Assembly: GCF_019396355.1 (NCBI RefSeq)
Contig: NZ_JAHKRK010000058.1
Coordinates: forward strand, 1 to 36,948
DNA length: 36,948 nucleotides
Reading direction: 5' to 3'
Source of the DNA: Pseudonocardia nigra
GTDB taxonomy: Bacteria; Actinomycetota; Actinomycetes; Mycobacteriales; Pseudonocardiaceae
Of the stretch, positions 1 through 8,156 are shown one piece after another (position 1 is the first letter of the stretch; each line of letters starts with the position of its first letter). The notes beneath the pieces were generated by a model that was given only the letters and a program-made list of their open reading frames with translations, was not told where the DNA came from and made no database searches. Both the position numbers and the translations under genes were made by a program.

Positions 1-2
1 TC

Positions 3-569
3 CGGAAACGGCTGACCCATCTGCCCGCGCTGCGGGAGATCGGCTTCTCCGCCAACAGGCGCCTGTTGGGTGCCCAACGACTCAGCCACAACCCGATCCG
101 CGCCGCCGAGGCGTTCACCGCCGTGCACGACCCGATCGTCACCGAGGACGGGCAGCACATCCCCGGGCTGCGCCAGGGCGACCGGCGCGCCCACGCGCTC
201 CGGCAGGCACTGTTGATGTTCCGATTGCTTCCGCACGGGTTCCGCAACCGCGACCTGCGCGGCCTGCTCGCCGGGCTACTCAGCAAGACCGCCGATGACA
301 TCAGCGCCGGTCAGGCCAGCTACGACCTACGCCGCCTGCGCGCCCACGGCCTGATCAGCCGTGTCCCCGGCAGCCACCGCTACCGCGTCACCGACACCGG
401 CCTGCACCACGCCATGCTCCTCACCCACCTCCAGACCCGGCTGCTGCAGCCCGGCCTGGCCCAGCTCACCGACCCCGACCCGCCTGCCCCAAGCGCCCTG
501 CGCACCGCGGCCCGCGACTACCAGCGAGCCCTCGACCGACACACCCAGGAGGCCGGATTCGCCGCATGA
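3..569 (+). CDS. C-terminal part of a winged-helix protein, cut by the window edge
   Basis: The reading frame is open from the first bases of the window, so the gene begins upstream; a TTG at 66 is probably internal. The visible 188 residues contain a helix-rich stretch and then a winged-helix-like segment (YDLRRLRAHGLISRVPGSHR, followed by YRVTDTG), the usual recognition helix plus beta-wing pattern. No catalytic motif is visible. It ends with TGA at 567-569, about 100 bases before the end of the convergent synthetase gene. I do not recognise the family. A DNA-binding role is inferred from the wing pattern only. Proteins with this kind of tail occur in mobile or accessory DNA, but nothing here proves that. 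Confidence 0.55.
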   Translation, partial: RKRLTHLPALREIGFSANRRLLGAQRLSHNPIRAAEAFTAVHDPIVTEDGQHIPGLRQGDRRAHALRQALLMFRLLPHGFRNRDLRGLLAGLLSKTADDISAGQASYDLRRLRAHGLISRVPGSHRYRVTDTGLHHAMLLTHLQTRLLQPGLAQLTDPDPPAPSALRTAARDYQRALDRHTQEAGFAA

Positions 570-668
570 ACCCAAACTTGACTCGATCAAACCGACTTCG
601 TCGGTCCTAGCTCACCTAGCGTGTGGCGATCTTGTGGTCGCACCCATTTCATGCCCGTCGTGTTCCGC

Positions 669-3194
669 TCACGCCGCCCGGCGCCATGAGCCGCGCAGCG
701 CCGCTCCCACCAGGCGAGTGAAGTGGTCGACGGCGAGCCAGGCCAGCACGCCGACGGCCAGGCAGGCGGCCGCCACCACGGCCACCGGCAGGTGCGGCAG
801 CAGCGCGGGCTGCACTGCGTAGTGGGTGAGGTAGATGTAGAGCGATGCTGCGGCCAGCAGCCCGACGGTGCGGGCGGCGATGCGCGGCAGGACCACTCGG
901 GGTACGGCCAGCGCCAGCAGGAGGCCGGCCGCGACCACGGCGCCGCGTACCGGGTCGTCGAAGAAGCCCGGGATGAGCAGGAGCGTCAGGCCTGCGACGG
1001 CGGCCTTCTGCCACATCGCGGCGGCCCGTTGGGCCAGCCAGCCCAGCACGAAGATCCAGAGCACGGTGTGCGGGCTGAAGAACCGGTCGGTGTACTCGTT
1101 GTCCGGGAGGCCGAGCTGCTGCGCTGTCAGGGCGAGCGCGAGAGCTACCAGCGCGAAGGCGAACGGCAGGCGTCGCTCGCATCGGCGCACGGCTGGGATC
1201 GCGAACAGCACGGCGAGCACGACGAGGATCTGCAGCAGGGTCTCGATGAACCAGTAGCCCCACGTGCCGGGATCGAGCAGGAAGTTGACGAGCAGGACGT
1301 TGTGCAGCCCGACGTCGTCCTGGGTGGCGGCACGCCAGGCGACCCATGCGACGGTGGGCACAGCGATCCGCACTCCGCTGCGGATCAGGCGGATTGACAC
1401 CGGGCCCTCGAGCAGCGCGAACCGCGCGAATGACCATCCGGCGAGCGCGAGCAGCAGATGCGCCCCGCCGGCGACCGCGAGCAGCCCGACGTGGGAACTC
1501 ACGATCAGCGCGATGGCAACGGCTCGCAGTACGACGGTTGTCTCCACCGCGGTGCCCCGTCGGCGGCGCCGGCCCGAGCCCTCCAGCTCGTCCACCTTGC
1601 GGGTGGGCCAGTCGGCGGGGAGGTGGCCGAGCAGGTCCTCGAGGGCCAGTGACATCTCCACGTAGCTCAGCGAGTCGCCGCCCAGGCTCGCGAACGTCGC
1701 GTTGCCGGGGACGTCGGGGCAGCGCAGCACCCGGGCGAACACCGCGCGGACCGACGCGTCGCGGGGGCGCCGACGCGCAGACGCCACCGTGCGCCCGAGG
1801 GCGGCGACGGCGGCATGGTCGACCTTGCCGGAGGGCAGGCGGGGCAATTCCGGTACTGCCACGGCGACGACGCTGCCGCCCGGCAGCCCGAGGTATGCGG
1901 CCGCGGCCGTCGCCACCGGTTCGGGGTCGGGCCCGGTCACGGCGACGACGAGCCGGGTGTCGTCGCCGGCGCAGGCGGCGGTCACGCCGTCCCCGGCGAG
2001 GAACCGCTCCACGCCGTCCAGGTCGATGCGCAGCCCGAAGAGCTTGACGAATCGGCTGCGGCGCCCGATCAGCTCGTAGATCCCGTCCGGGTCGCGGCGG
2101 GCGAGGTCGCCGGTCGCGAGCTCCTCGACGGTGCGGCCGAGCGCGAGGTCGCCGGGCCCGTCGGCGTAGCCGAGCATCACGTTGGGCCCGCGGTAGATCA
2201 GCTCCCCGCACGCCGGGTCGTCGAGGTCGTCGCCGTCGGAGAGCGGGGCGAGCGCCAGCTCTCCGCCGGGTACGGCGATGCCGATCGCGCCGGGCCGGGA
2301 TGCGGCCAGCTCCGGGGGCAGGTAGGCCATCCGGGCCGTCGCCTCGGTCTGCCCGTACATGACGTAGAACCACCAGCCCTCGGCGGCGCCGCGCTCGGCG
2401 AGCGAGCGCACCCGGTCCGGGGCGAGGCGCCCGCCCGCCTGCGTGACGTAGCGCAGCGACGCCAGCTCCGGCCAACCGGCGCGCTCGAGCAGCTCGAACG
2501 TGTGGGGCACCCCGTGCAGGCTCGTCACCCGGTGCGCGCGGGCGTTCGCCCAGAAGGCCGGGTCCACGACCGACCGGTCGGTGAGTACGACCGCGGCCCC
2601 GCGCAGCAGGTTGCTGTTCACCACCGACAGTCCGTAGCAGTAGTGCAGCGGCAGCATCGCCGCCGCGCGGTCGGTGTCGCGGATGTCGAGGTACTCGGTG
2701 ATGGATTCGGCGTTGGCCTGTACTCCGGCTGCCGACAGCCGGACCAGCTTCGGCGAGCCCGTCGAGCCCGACGTCGACAGCAGCAGCGCCAGGTCGGGGT
2801 GCAGATCGTGCGCCGTCCCGGGGCGCCGCTCGCGCAGTTCCCAGCCCGCGCCCGACGGCGCGAGGACGATATCGGGGTCGTAGGCGGCGGCCAGCGTGTC
2901 CAGCCGGTCGCACGCCGTGAGTAGGACGGGATGCCCGCCGCGCAGCGCGGCCAGGTAGGTGACGAGCGGGTCGACGTCCGTGCCCGCTGCGACCAGGACG
3001 AGCCGCGGCGTGGGGCCGAGGACCTCGCCGACCGTCTCGACCCGGTCGGCGAGCTCCCGGTAGGTGAGCGTGGTTCCGTCCGGTGCCACGGCGGCCGGAC
3101 GGCCGCCGTGCCGGCGCAGGTCGCGGGCGAAGGGCACTCCGGCTGGGGCGACGACCGTGTGCACTCTGCCGGTCGCCCATGATGGGGCACCCAT
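669..3194 (-). CDS. Adenylation domain, carrier domain and membrane acyltransferase in one protein
   Basis: An 841-residue three-part fusion. Residues 1-465 form an AMP-binding (acyl/aminoacyl adenylating) domain: P-loop STSGSTGSPK at about 140-149, the YGQTEATARM motif near 280, a TGDLARRDPDG motif near 361 and the C-terminal PSGK lysine at 457. Residues 475-535 form a phosphopantetheine carrier with the attachment serine in LGGDSLS (Ser508). After an Arg-rich linker, residues about 548-835 are a polytopic membrane domain resembling acyltransferase-3, including an Arg early in the first helix and a His in VSSHVGLL. Inference: an acid is activated as its adenylate, loaded on the carrier, and passed by the membrane domain to an acceptor at or across the membrane. 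The substrate cannot be read from sequence. It lies immediately downstream of an iron ABC importer, one base from its ATPase stop, so a metallophore or cell-surface modification role is possible. The ATG at 3194 has only a weak ribosome site. Confidence 0.8.
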   Translation of the reverse strand: MGAPSWATGRVHTVVAPAGVPFARDLRRHGGRPAAVAPDGTTLTYRELADRVETVGEVLGPTPRLVLVAAGTDVDPLVTYLAALRGGHPVLLTACDRLDTLAAAYDPDIVLAPSGAGWELRERRPGTAHDLHPDLALLLSTSGSTGSPKLVRLSAAGVQANAESITEYLDIRDTDRAAAMLPLHYCYGLSVVNSNLLRGAAVVLTDRSVVDPAFWANARAHRVTSLHGVPHTFELLERAGWPELASLRYVTQAGGRLAPDRVRSLAERGAAEGWWFYVMYGQTEATARMAYLPPELAASRPGAIGIAVPGGELALAPLSDGDDLDDPACGELIYRGPNVMLGYADGPGDLALGRTVEELATGDLARRDPDGIYELIGRRSRFVKLFGLRIDLDGVERFLAGDGVTAACAGDDTRLVVAVTGPDPEPVATAAAAYLGLPGGSVVAVAVPELPRLPSGKVDHAAVAALGRTVASARRRPRDASVRAVFARVLRCPDVPGNATFASLGGDSLSYVEMSLALEDLLGHLPADWPTRKVDELEGSGRRRRRGTAVETTVVLRAVAIALIVSSHVGLLAVAGGAHLLLALAGWSFARFALLEGPVSIRLIRSGVRIAVPTVAWVAWRAATQDDVGLHNVLLVNFLLDPGTWGYWFIETLLQILVVLAVLFAIPAVRRCERRLPFAFALVALALALTAQQLGLPDNEYTDRFFSPHTVLWIFVLGWLAQRAAAMWQKAAVAGLTLLLIPGFFDDPVRGAVVAAGLLLALAVPRVVLPRIAARTVGLLAAASLYIYLTHYAVQPALLPHLPVAVVAAACLAVGVLAWLAVDHFTRLVGAALRGSWRRAA

Positions 3195-3195
3195 C

Positions 3196-4269
3196 TCAGG
3201 TGCGGGCCGGGACCGCGCCGCCTGCCGCTCGCGCGGGCAGGACGGCCGGCCGGTGGCCGATCGTGAGGTTCACGGCGACCCGGTCGCCTGGGTCGAACGT
3301 GACGGTGTGCGGCTGCAGCGACCGCAGCGACCGCCCGGAGGGCAGCTGCACGGTGACGAGGTGGAAGGCGCCGAGGAACTCGCGCCCGACCACGGTCGCC
3401 GCGCCGGCGGCGTCGGGCTGCAGTGCCACCTCGTGCGGCCGCAGCACCACTTCGAGCGCGTCGCCCGTCCCGTCCGGATCACCGGGCACGGTGCCGATCT
3501 CCGTGTGTAGCGACGACCCGTCGCGGTGGGCCGGCAGGAAGTCCGCGTCGCCCATGAACGTCGCCACGAAGTGGTTCGCCGGCGCGTGGAACACCGTCTG
3601 CGGGTCGCCGGCCTGCTGGATCCGCCCGCCGCGCAGCACCACGACCCGGTCGCCGACGGTGAGCGCCTCGGGCTGGTCGTGGGTGACGAACACCGCGGTC
3701 GTGCGGGTGGCCCGCAGGATCGCGACCGTCTCGGCGCGGACCTGCAGCCGCAGCGCCCGGTCGAGGTTGGAGAAGGGCTCGTCGAGCAGCAGGACGTCGG
3801 GTTCGGGCGCCAGTGCCCGGGCGAGCGCCACGCGCTGCTGCTCCCCGCCGGACAGCTCGTGGGGGTACCGCTCGGCGAGATGGCCCAGCGCGACCAGGTC
3901 CAGCACGTCCGTCACCCGGGCCCGCCGCCCCGCGGTGGGCGCGCCGTCGAGGCCGAACGCGACGTTGCCCGCGACCGTGAGGTGCGGGAACAGCGCGTGG
4001 TCCTGGAACACGATGCCGACGCGGCGGCGCTCCGGCGGCACCCACGTCCGCGGTCCGGCGACCGTCCGGCCGGCGAGGTGGACCTCGCCGGCGTCGGGCC
4101 GCTCGAGGCCGGCGACCAGCCGCAGCAGGCTCGACTTCCCGCAGCCCGACGGGCCGACCATGGTCACCAGCTCGCCCGCCCCGATCCGCAGGCTCACCCC
4201 GGCGACCGCCTCGACCCGCCCGTAGCGCTTGACGACCCCGTCGAGCACGAGCACGTTCTCCCCGGTCAT
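3196..4269 (-). CDS. fbpC: ABC importer ATPase, Fe(III)/FbpC-like
   Basis: A 357-residue nucleotide-binding subunit of a binding-protein-dependent importer. Walker A is GPSGCGKSS near residue 40, the Q-loop is VFQDHALFP, the signature is LSGGEQQR, and Walker B is VLLLDEPFSNLD followed by the switch His in FVTHDQPEA. After about residue 240 there is a TOBE-like regulatory beta domain (EVVLRPHEVAL and the following strands), as in FbpC, PotA and MalK ATPases. It overlaps the permease stop by 4 bases (ATGA at 4266-4269), so the two are translationally coupled. The permease and the FbpA-like binding protein upstream point to ferric iron; thiamine or another small solute remains possible. It would hydrolyse ATP at the inner face of the membrane to drive uptake. 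Confidence 0.88.
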   Translation of the reverse strand: MTGENVLVLDGVVKRYGRVEAVAGVSLRIGAGELVTMVGPSGCGKSSLLRLVAGLERPDAGEVHLAGRTVAGPRTWVPPERRRVGIVFQDHALFPHLTVAGNVAFGLDGAPTAGRRARVTDVLDLVALGHLAERYPHELSGGEQQRVALARALAPEPDVLLLDEPFSNLDRALRLQVRAETVAILRATRTTAVFVTHDQPEALTVGDRVVVLRGGRIQQAGDPQTVFHAPANHFVATFMGDADFLPAHRDGSSLHTEIGTVPGDPDGTGDALEVVLRPHEVALQPDAAGAATVVGREFLGAFHLVTVQLPSGRSLRSLQPHTVTFDPGDRVAVNLTIGHRPAVLPARAAGGAVPART

Positions 4270-5894
4270 CGCGGCAACCTGGTGGTGCGTGTCAGCAGCA
4301 GCACCGGGAGTACCGCCACCGCGACGATCGTCAACGCGGGCAGCGCGGCGGCCTCCCAGAAGTTCTCGAACGCCAGCTGCCAGACCCAGACCGACAGCGT
4401 CTCGAAACCGAACGGGCGCAACAGCAACACGATCGGCAGCTCCTTCAGCGCGTCGACGAGCACCAACACGGCGGCCACTCCGATTCCCGTCCGGGCCAGC
4501 GGCAGATGCACCCGGGTCAGCACCCGGCGCGGGCTCGCCCCCAGACAGAGCGCCGACGCGCTCATCGCCGGGCTCACCTTAGCCAGGCTGGCATCCACTC
4601 CCTGGTAGCCCAGCGCGAGGAACCGGACGAGGTAGGCGTAGCAGATCCCGAGCACCGAGCCCGTGGCGATCAGCCCGGTCCCGCCCGGCACGCCGAGCGC
4701 CTCCAGACCGTCGTCCAGCCCCGCGAACACCACGAGCACCCCGATCGCGACCACCACGCCGGGCACCGCGTACCCGGCCGTGGTCAGCCCGGCCGCCACC
4801 GCGACCGGCCTGCCGCCGACCATCCGCGCCCCGTGCGTGACGATCAGGGCGATCCCGACACACCCCGCGGCCGCGACCCCGGCCAGCAGCAGCGCGTTGC
4901 CGAGGTTCCCGGCGAACCGCGCGAGCCCGACCTGACGGTCCACCGTGGCCGTGATCGACCAGGTGACCAGCCGGGCGATCGGCACGGCGAACGCTGCGCC
5001 GAGCACCGCCGCGCACACCGCGCTGGCCGCGCCCGCACGCCAGCCGCTCAGCGTGACGGTGGGCAGCCCCCGGCCCCGCCCGCCGCGCTGGTGAAACCGC
5101 GCTCGGCCGCGCAGCCCGCGCTCGCCCGCGATGACCAGCAGCGCGAACAGCAACACCACCGTCGACAACCCGGCGGCCGCCTCCCGGTCGAAGCTGCCCT
5201 TCCACACCTGGTAGACCGCCACCGACACGGTCTGCACGTTGAAGTACTGGACCGTCGCGAAGTCGGTGAGCGTCTCCAGCATCACCAGCGCCGCGCCCGC
5301 GGCCAGCGACGGCCGGGCCATCGGCGCGACCACCCGCCAGGCCGCGCGGCCGTGCCCAGCGCCCAGCGCGCGGGCGGCCTCGTAGGTGGCCGGGGCCTGC
5401 TCGGCCAGCGCGGCGCGGGCCAGCAGGTAGACGTAGGGGTACAGGCACAGCGACAGCACGACCGCCGCCGCCGGCAGCGAACGCACCTCCGGCACCCACA
5501 CGCCCGGCCCGAAGGCGGCGCGCAGCGCGGTCTGGACCGGGCCCGCGAAGTTCAGCAGCGACAGGAACACGAACCCCAGCACGTAGGCGGGCATCGCGAG
5601 CGGGAGCACCAGCAGCCAGGCGAACAGCGACCGTCCCGGGAACCGGTAGGCCGAGACCAACCAGGCCAAACCCCCGCCGAGCAGCAGAGTGCCCGCTGCC
5701 ACCGCAACCATCAGCAGCACGGTCGTCGCGATCATCCGCAGCATCGCCGCGGTACCTAGCGCCGACCACGCGTCCGGAGTGCGCAGCAGGCCCTCGACAC
5801 CGACGGCGAGCACCGGCGCGAGCACGCACGCCGCGGCGGCGGCGACGAGCACCAGCCACCCCCGCCTGCTGCCCGACGGGGCGAGCGTCCTCAC
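4266..5894 (-). CDS. fbpB: ABC importer permease, Fe(III)/FbpB-like, two fused permease domains
   Basis: A 542-residue membrane protein with about 12 hydrophobic helices and two permease (BPD_transp_1) halves. Each half has an EAA-type loop that contacts the ATPase: one near YEAARALGAGHGRAAWRVV and one near SALCLGASPRRVLTRVHLP. This duplicated architecture is typical of FbpB, ThiP and SfuB permeases. The frame stays open upstream, but the right start is the GTG at 5894, which overlaps the binding-protein stop as GTGA; the upstream extension would lie out of frame inside the binding-protein gene. It is the middle gene of a three-gene importer operon on the minus strand and would form the channel that accepts substrate from the lipoprotein receptor. 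Confidence 0.87.
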   Translation of the reverse strand: MRTLAPSGSRRGWLVLVAAAAACVLAPVLAVGVEGLLRTPDAWSALGTAAMLRMIATTVLLMVAVAAGTLLLGGGLAWLVSAYRFPGRSLFAWLLVLPLAMPAYVLGFVFLSLLNFAGPVQTALRAAFGPGVWVPEVRSLPAAAVVLSLCLYPYVYLLARAALAEQAPATYEAARALGAGHGRAAWRVVAPMARPSLAAGAALVMLETLTDFATVQYFNVQTVSVAVYQVWKGSFDREAAAGLSTVVLLFALLVIAGERGLRGRARFHQRGGRGRGLPTVTLSGWRAGAASAVCAAVLGAAFAVPIARLVTWSITATVDRQVGLARFAGNLGNALLLAGVAAAGCVGIALIVTHGARMVGGRPVAVAAGLTTAGYAVPGVVVAIGVLVVFAGLDDGLEALGVPGGTGLIATGSVLGICYAYLVRFLALGYQGVDASLAKVSPAMSASALCLGASPRRVLTRVHLPLARTGIGVAAVLVLVDALKELPIVLLLRPFGFETLSVWVWQLAFENFWEAAALPALTIVAVAVLPVLLLTRTTRLPR

Positions 5895-6900
5895 TGGTAG
5901 CCGGCCTCGGCCATCAGCCGGACCGCGTCGGCGTTGAGGGCCCCGTAGGCCTCGGCGTTGATCGGCTCGTAGGTGAACTCGCCCCACTGCGCGATCGCCG
6001 GCTCCGGGGTGACGGCCGGGTTCACCGGGAACTCGTGGTTGCCGTCCACGAAGGCGTTCTGGCCGTCGGTGGCCAGCCACTCCAGGAACCGCCGGGCCTG
6101 GTCCGGGTTGTCGGAGTTCGCCAGGACGCCGGCGCCCGAGATGTTCACGTGCACGCCGCGGCCCTCCTGGTTCGCCCAGTACGGGGCCACCGGCATGTCC
6201 GGGCGCTCCTCCATGAGCCGCGCCAGGTAGTAGTGGTTGGTGATCCCCACGTCGCAGCCGCCCGCGGCCATGTCCTCGAGGATCTCCACATCGTTGGGCA
6301 GGATCCGCACCTCGTTGGCCACCCAGCCGCGCACGATCTCCAGGGCCCGGTCGTAGCCGAACTCGTCGATCATGCTGGCCACCAGGGACTGCGTGTAGGA
6401 GCTGTTCGCGGTGCGCATGCACACGCGCCCGCGCCACTGCGGGTCGGCCAATCCGGCGTAGCTGGCCGCGGAGTCGAAGCCGGCCGGGTCCGCCTGCCCG
6501 GTGTGGTACATGATCGTGCGGACGCGCATGCTCAGCCGTACCAGTGACCCTGCGGGTCGCGCAGCCCCTCCGGCACAACCTCGTCGAGCACCGCGGAGTT
6601 CGCCGGGGCCAGCAGCCCCTCCTGCTCGGCCAGCCACAGGTTCCCGGCGTCGACGGTCATGAACACGTCGGCAGGCGTGTCCTCGCCCTCGGCCTTGATC
6701 CGCTCCCGCATCTCGGCGTCGCCGCCCGACAGGAACTTGACCTCGATCCCGGTCTCCTCGGTGAACCGGGCGAACGCCTGCTCCAGGTCGTAGTGCCGCC
6801 CCGAGTACACCTGCACCGTGTTCTCGTCGGCAGCACCGATCCCGCAGCCCGAGACGAGCAGGACCAGCGCGCAGGCCGCGGCCAGCAGGGGAACGCGCAT
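5891..6900 (-). pseudogene. fbpA: Fe(III)-type ABC substrate-binding lipoprotein with a 1-base frameshift
   Basis: Two adjacent frames together give one FbpA-like binding protein of about 336 residues. The first starts at ATG 6900 (Shine-Dalgarno-like GGAG about 6 bases upstream), has a lipoprotein signal peptide ending LLVSGCG, and runs through VQVYSGRHYDLEQAFARF to DPQGHWYG, then stops at TGA 6532-6534. The second frame resumes at once with LSMRVRTIMYHT and continues to 5891. In this family the joined text would read WYG-LS-xR-xR, which needs one extra C between 6534 and 6535 (GGC-CTG-AGC instead of GGC-TGA-GC). The later part has ordinary features such as ANSSYTQSLVASMIDEFGYD and GVLANSDNPDQARRFLEWL. 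It is therefore either a very recent pseudogene or a one-base sequencing deletion; no decay is visible elsewhere. Role if intact: capturing ferric iron outside the membrane. Confidence 0.8.
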
Positions 6901-6943
6901 CCGAGCTCCAAGAGTTTGCACAGCCTCAGCGAAGTGAAGGCAG

Positions 6944-6973
6944 ACCATGCTTTCCGAATCGATGCACTGTCAA
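6944..6973 (-). promoter_or_regulatory. Candidate promoter of the iron ABC operon
   Basis: Read on the minus strand, TTGACA (6973-6968) is followed after 18 bases by CATGGT (6949-6944), close to the housekeeping -35 and -10 consensus. Transcription would begin near 6937, about 37 bases before the ATG at 6900. This also argues against the in-frame ATG at 6948, which lies inside the -10 element. Based on pattern only. Confidence 0.35.
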
Positions 6974-7358
6974 GCAGTGGTGGCCGCCAGCACGCACGCT
7001 CGGGACGGGACGAGGGGCGCGCCAGGGTTTGACACCGCCTGCTCGACGCCGTGGCAGGTCCAGCCCGCCGCCCGCCCGGGGACATGCCCACGCCGCGCGT
7101 GAGCCGGGTGCCCATCAGCAGGTCACTCCGCCTCGGTGTGGCGCATCCGGCGCAGCTCAACGATCCGTCTCGATCTCCGCGAGCTGGTGCGAGCCGAGGA
7201 GACCGCGCGGCCCCGCTCGCGCGCCTCATCCATGCGCAGCCGGAAGTCCCGTTCCATTCACCGGGGGCGTCGGAGCTGGCACACTGGGCAGTTGCGTGGG
7301 GCTTCTGGTGGGATGAATCCGTGGTGGGAGAAATCCTAGTCGGGGGCTCCACGCCCTC
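6974..7358. other. Intergenic region without a recognised gene
   Basis: About 385 bases between the iron operon promoter and the operator before the ATPase genes. Short open frames exist on both strands (for example 7051-7362 on the plus strand) but their products are Arg/Pro/Ser-rich, without a ribosome site or a recognisable domain. I see no tRNA, repeat or riboswitch. The last 20-30 bases before 7359 may belong to the ATPase promoter. Confidence 0.5.
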
Positions 7359-7379
7359 GTAGATGTCGGAAACCTCTAG
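7359..7379. promoter_or_regulatory. Operator 1 of the hydrogenase regulon (imperfect inverted repeat)
   Basis: GTAGATG, then a 7-base spacer, then CCTCTAG: the same 7-7-7 design as the sites at 11907, 19585 and 25139, with one mismatch in the right arm and one in the outer base. It ends 18 bases before the GTG start of the first ATPase gene, and its centre is 29 bases upstream of that start, the same distance as at the hydrogenase small-subunit gene. Overlap with the core promoter suggests repressor binding. Confidence 0.65.
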
Positions 7380-7397
7380 GCCGGTAGCCTTCACATC

Positions 7398-8156
7398 GTG
7401 CGCGTGGCGCTGGTGGGCAAGGGCGGTGTCGGCAAGTCGGCCGTCGCCGGGACGTTCGCGCGGATGCTGGCTCGCCGCGGTGAGCCGGTGCTTGCCGTCG
7501 ACTCCGATCCGATGCCGGGTCTGGCGTACTGCCTCGGCATGCCGGTCGACGACGCCGCGATTCCCGAGGATGCGGTCGTCGAGCGGGCCGAGGGCGAGAA
7601 AGGGCCGCGGTTCCGCCTGCGGCCGGGGCTGGCGGCGGAGCAGGCGGTGGCGCAGTTCGCCGTGCCGGGCCCGGACGGCGTGCATTTCCTGCAGTTCGGC
7701 AAGCTTCGCTCGGGACGGGATCACTTCCGCTCGCAGTTCGCGTTCCGGCAGATCCTCGCCGAGCTCCCGGTCGACGCGTGGCACCTGGTCGGTGATCTGC
7801 CCGGCGGCACCCGTCAACCGTTCTTCGGCTGGGGCAGCTACGCCGACACCGTGCTGGTCGTGGTGGAGCCCACCGCGAAGGCACTACTCACCGGTCGCAA
7901 GCTCGCCCGCCTGGCCCAGGCAAAGCATGCGCCTGAGCGGATCTACGCCGTGGTCAACAGGGTGCGCCGCGCGTCGGACGTCGACGACGTGACGGATCGG
8001 ACGGGCCTCGAGGTGATCGGCGTCGTGCCCTGGGACGACGAGTTCGCCGCGGCCGAGCGTGCGGGTGAGGCGCCGATCGACGCCGTGCCGGACGCTGCGG
8101 CAGTGGTGGCGGTCGAGCAACTGGTTGATGCCGTGGCAGGGGAGAGGACATCGTGA
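7398..8156 (+). CDS. MinD/CooC-type ATPase lacking the CxC metal motif
   Basis: A 252-residue SIMIBI-class P-loop ATPase. The deviant Walker A is VGKGGVGKSAVAG (residues about 6-18), with the KGG signature lysine. The DSDP motif at 35-38 replaces the DxDSNPN seen in the two later paralogues. Further motifs are VLVVVEPT and VVNRV, the nucleotide-contact segments of CooC/ParA proteins. Where two paralogues have GC-x-C, this protein has a Lys/Arg-rich stretch (FGKLRSGRDHF) without Cys, so it is unlikely to bind nickel in the CooC manner. Its GTG start lies just after operator 1, and its stop overlaps the next ATPase start (GTGA). It may work as a partner or heterodimer of that next protein in hydrogenase metal-centre assembly; this is inference. 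Confidence 0.8.
   Translation: MRVALVGKGGVGKSAVAGTFARMLARRGEPVLAVDSDPMPGLAYCLGMPVDDAAIPEDAVVERAEGEKGPRFRLRPGLAAEQAVAQFAVPGPDGVHFLQFGKLRSGRDHFRSQFAFRQILAELPVDAWHLVGDLPGGTRQPFFGWGSYADTVLVVVEPTAKALLTGRKLARLAQAKHAPERIYAVVNRVRRASDVDDVTDRTGLEVIGVVPWDDEFAAAERAGEAPIDAVPDAAAVVAVEQLVDAVAGERTS

Noticed and set aside
832..846. A GTAGATG half-site near the end of the synthetase gene
   Set aside because: It lies in coding sequence (a Tyr-Ile-Tyr-Leu segment) and lacks the CATCTAG partner arm at 7 bases.
649..3180. An 843-codon frame overlapping the synthetase gene on the same strand
   Set aside because: Arg/Pro/Ala-rich composition with no domain; the other frame has clear adenylation, carrier and membrane domains.
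4266..6578. A 770-codon permease frame reaching far upstream of the permease
   Set aside because: The part above 5894 lies out of frame over the binding-protein gene and has shadow-type Arg/Gly-rich composition. The GTG at 5894 with GTGA overlap is the natural start.
7051..7362. A 103-codon plus-strand frame upstream of the first ATPase
   Set aside because: No ribosome site, low-complexity Arg/Pro/Ser composition, and its end overlaps operator 1.
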